Source of the DNA: DATJLQ01 sp035509415
GTDB taxonomy: Bacteria > Pseudomonadota > Alphaproteobacteria > JACZXZ01
NCBI GenBank assembly: GCA_035509415.1
Contig: DATJLQ010000015.1
Span: 1 to 22,618, forward strand
Length of the DNA stretch: 22,618 nucleotides
Direction of reading: 5' to 3'
The notes below the pieces were generated by a model, which was not told the DNA's origin, did no database searches, and saw only the letters and a program-made list of their open reading frames with translations. Position 1 is the stretch's first letter. Each line of letters begins with the position of its first letter. The position numbers and the translations under genes are program-made. Below, in pieces: positions 21,501 to 22,618 of this stretch.

Positions 21501-22188
21501 CGCGGATCAGGCTGGTGCCGACGAAGTCGCCATGGTCGATCCCGGTATAGGGGGGCCGCACCACGCGTCCGTGAAGCATGCCATCGACGCGAAAATCGTG
21601 AATGAAGACGAATTCGCCGGTCGCCTTGTCGGGAATGTCGACGCGCCTCTGGCTCTGCCCGACGACGCGATAGGCCGAGACCGGCTTGACCGGCTGAGTC
21701 TCGTCGAGCGGCAGGCGGATGCGCGCCCCCACCAAGAGTTCGGCGAAGGCAAGGCGTCGGTTGCTGCCGCGTAGGTCGATCAGCCCGTCCTCGACGGACA
21801 GCTCGTGCGCGCCGACACCGAAGCGCGCGGCCGCGCGCTCGATCAGGGCCGCGCGCGCCTGGGCCGCCGCCTTGCGCAAGGGCTGGGCCGCCGTCTGGAT
21901 CGTGTCGCTGGCGATGGTCGGCCCTTGATCCGGCGTACGCCGCGTGTCGCCCAAAACCATCTCGACGGCCTCGACCGCGATGTCGAGCTCTTCCGCGACG
22001 ATCTGAGCGAGCGCGGTGCGGATCCCCTGGCCCAGATCGACATGCCCGCAATAGGCGATCACCGCGCCATCGGCCGAAACGCAGATGAACGGCTCGATCG
22101 TCCCGGAGCGCTCGCGATAGATCAGCAGCGTGTCGGGCGCGTCGAACAATTCCTCGGCCGTCAGGCCGGCGAGGCGCGAGGGAGTCAT
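18592..22188 (-). CDS. nicB: Nicotinate dehydrogenase large subunit (molybdopterin domain fused to three cytochrome c sites)
   Basis: A 1198-residue fusion that hydroxylates a nitrogen ring at the carbon next to N, nicotinate to 6-hydroxynicotinate in the Pseudomonas homologue of nearly the same length. Residues 1 to about 730 are the molybdenum-cofactor domain of the xanthine oxidase family (GHVDLGQGIRTALAQIVAEELDI, GPTIASDTIQ, and MGAGES with the catalytic Glu691). A Pro/Arg-rich linker leads to a membrane helix at 760-781. Then come three haem c sites, CxxCH at 813-817, 959-963 and 1092-1096, with Met-containing segments that could be axial ligands. Electrons would thus leave via cytochromes to the respiratory chain, not to NAD. 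No Tat or Sec signal is seen at the N-terminus. It begins one base after the nicA stop. Isoquinoline oxidoreductase-like enzymes share the layout, so the substrate ring is inferred from context. Confidence 0.9.
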   Translation of the reverse strand: MTPSRLAGLTAEELFDAPDTLLIYRERSGTIEPFICVSADGAVIAYCGHVDLGQGIRTALAQIVAEELDIAVEAVEMVLGDTRRTPDQGPTIASDTIQTAAQPLRKAAAQARAALIERAAARFGVGAHELSVEDGLIDLRGSNRRLAFAELLVGARIRLPLDETQPVKPVSAYRVVGQSQRRVDIPDKATGEFVFIHDFRVDGMLHGRVVRPPYTGIDHGDFVGTSLIRVDESSVGHLPGVVAVVRVGDFVGVVAEREEQAIAAAASLKIEWRPIPPATSLDDIQAALLANPAAPRRLLDQGDVAQAIAGAATRLKRRYAWPYQLHGSIGPSCAVAHVTGDSAKIWAGTQNPHALRADLALLLDVPDDAIDLVRLEAAGCYGRNCADDVAADAALLSRAVGRPVRVQLTREQEHLWEPKGTAQLMDADGGVDAGGGVVAYDYESRYPSNTAPTLALLLTGKVAPVPSTHDFGDRTSIAPYDYPNKRVTIHDMPPIIRAAWLRGVSALPSTFAHESWIDEAAATAGVDPIEYRLRYLSDARVRDLILKTAAHAGWTPRTRWGTEAGEGNIARGRGFAYAHYVHSKFPGYGAAWSAWVADVELDRATGEVVVSKITTGHDSGLTINPAGVRHQVAGNVIQSISRATREELRIKDGMPAVREWGGYPIVQFPDVPRIDTLLIDRPEQPPMGAGESASVPSAAAIANAIYDACGIRFREPPFTAEKVKAALAAEGKLAPPAEPPQRSAPARLPPARRPQGGKSWRSWAVGAAAAIAGATVAALPWRPSIAPIARPDPSAYSAATIERGRQLAAIGNCATCHTGPSGIENAGGRAIETPFGTIYSTNITPDVATGIGAWSFVAFERAMREGIGRDGRHLYPAFPYQNFARVDEADMQALYAYLMAQPPVAATTPKARLSFPFSVRPLMAVWNALFLRGGTPTAEAQRSAEWNRGRYLVEGLGHCGACHTARNALGAEMTGAAARLGGGVGEGWDAPALTSLSRAPVPWSAQDFIDYLRGGYAADHGPAGGPMAIVVANLRALSDGDIRAIAEYLASYNRETTPAQRADDLRAVESASNAARAAAKGSYGARLFDGACAACHEGGEQADLFGIRPSLALNSNLHAERPDNVIRVILDGAAGPMISSHGAMPAFGAALDDRQIADLVAYLRRVFAPSEAPWPDLEETVSRLRPRDPASRLASGGP

Positions 22189-22189
22189 G

Positions 22190-22618
22190 TCAAGGATGCT
22201 CCCTCATCAGTTCGGCGGCACGGCGCACCGAAGCCAGGATTTCGACATGCGCGCCGCAACGGCATAAGTTGAACTTCAGCGCGCGTCCGATCTCTTCATC
22301 GGACGGCGCCGGGTTGACCGCGAGCAGGGCCGCGGTTCGGATGACCATGCCGTTGAGGCAGTAGCCGCATTGCGCGCCCTGCTCCTCGATGAAGGCCTGC
22401 TGGACCGGATGAGGCGCCGCGCGCGAGCCGAGCCCTTCGAGCGTCGTCACCGCGTGCCCCACCGCCGCCGCCGCCGGCAGGACGCAGCTGCGCGCCGCCT
22501 TGCCGTCGATCAGGACGAGGCAGGCGCCGCATTCGCCGAGGCCGCACCCGTATTTGGGGCCGTTCAGGCGCAAGTCGTTCCGCAGCACGTACAGGAGCGG
22601 CGTGGCAGCGTCGGCGGC
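22190..22618 (-). CDS. nicA: Nicotinate dehydrogenase small [2Fe-2S] subunit, 5' end outside window
   Basis: Iron-sulfur subunit of the molybdenum hydroxylase, carrying electrons from the Mo site to the haems of NicB. The visible 142 residues hold the plant-type cluster motif YGCGLGECGAC plus a distal Cys (RSC), and the C-terminal four-helix [2Fe-2S] domain with QCGYC and NLCRCG. The stretches LNGPKYGCGLGECGAC and AAPHPVQQAFI resemble Pseudomonas NicA (about 157 residues) closely. The reading frame stays open to the window edge, so the first 20 or so residues and the promoter are missing. The stop is one base from the nicB start, indicating coupling. Confidence 0.92.
   Translation of the reverse strand, partial: AADAATPLLYVLRNDLRLNGPKYGCGLGECGACLVLIDGKAARSCVLPAAAAVGHAVTTLEGLGSRAAPHPVQQAFIEEQGAQCGYCLNGMVIRTAALLAVNPAPSDEEIGRALKFNLCRCGAHVEILASVRRAAELMREHP

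Noticed and set aside
1..22618. CRISPR arrays, insertion sequences, phage genes
   Set aside because: No regularly spaced repeats, transposase motifs or terminal inverted repeats were found on either strand.

Overview
This is a very GC-rich, densely coded bacterial window with alphaproteobacterial character, probably Rhodospirillales-like or a related soil or marine lineage. That placement is inferred from composition, gene types and gene neighbours, not from a marker gene. Coordinates 1-4446 hold housekeeping-type genes on the minus strand: an ArgE/DapE-type deacylase, GTP cyclohydrolase I (folE), apaG, and a radical SAM protein paired with an atypical metallophosphoesterase. A tRNA-Gly(CCC) with its own promoter and an atypical NAD(P)-binding SDR follow on the plus strand.

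From about 5.8 kb to the right edge the window is almost entirely a catabolic locus for nicotinate or a close N-heterocycle. On the right edge, on the minus strand, nicA (cut by the window end) and nicB encode a molybdenum hydroxylase whose large subunit ends in a membrane helix and three c-type haem sites. This is the aerobic, cytochrome-linked nicotinate dehydrogenase design known from Pseudomonas NicAB. Facing it on the plus strand is a long operon (9350-18575): a 6-hydroxynicotinate reductase homologue (hnr), an ApbE-fold UPF0280 protein, a complete branched-chain-amino-acid-type ABC importer (binding protein, fused LivH-LivM permease, two ATPases), a DUF1185 protein and an enamidase homologue (ena). 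Hnr and enamidase are the ring-reducing and ring-opening enzymes of the Eubacterium barkeri nicotinate fermentation. The locus therefore joins an oxygen-respiring first step to a reductive ring-opening route.

To the left, on the minus strand, a ferredoxin-NADP reductase, an adrenodoxin-type [2Fe-2S] ferredoxin and a VanA-like Rieske oxygenase form a second operon. A TetR-family repressor gene sits between the two operons. Two near-identical sites (19 of 21 bases), each a palindrome with core TAAGTGTTTACTTA, lie in front of the first gene of each operon in the same orientation, so the TetR protein very probably controls both. The natural reading is that the reductase and ferredoxin supply low-potential electrons to Hnr and to the Rieske enzyme.

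The most interesting proposals are: the UPF0280 protein as the enzyme that attaches the covalent flavin known in Hnr; the Liv-type transporter as a nicotinate-class importer; an unassigned role for DUF1185 next to enamidase; and an unassigned role for the Rieske enzyme, perhaps removing an N- or O-methyl group from a precursor. Steps after 2-formylglutarate are not in the window.
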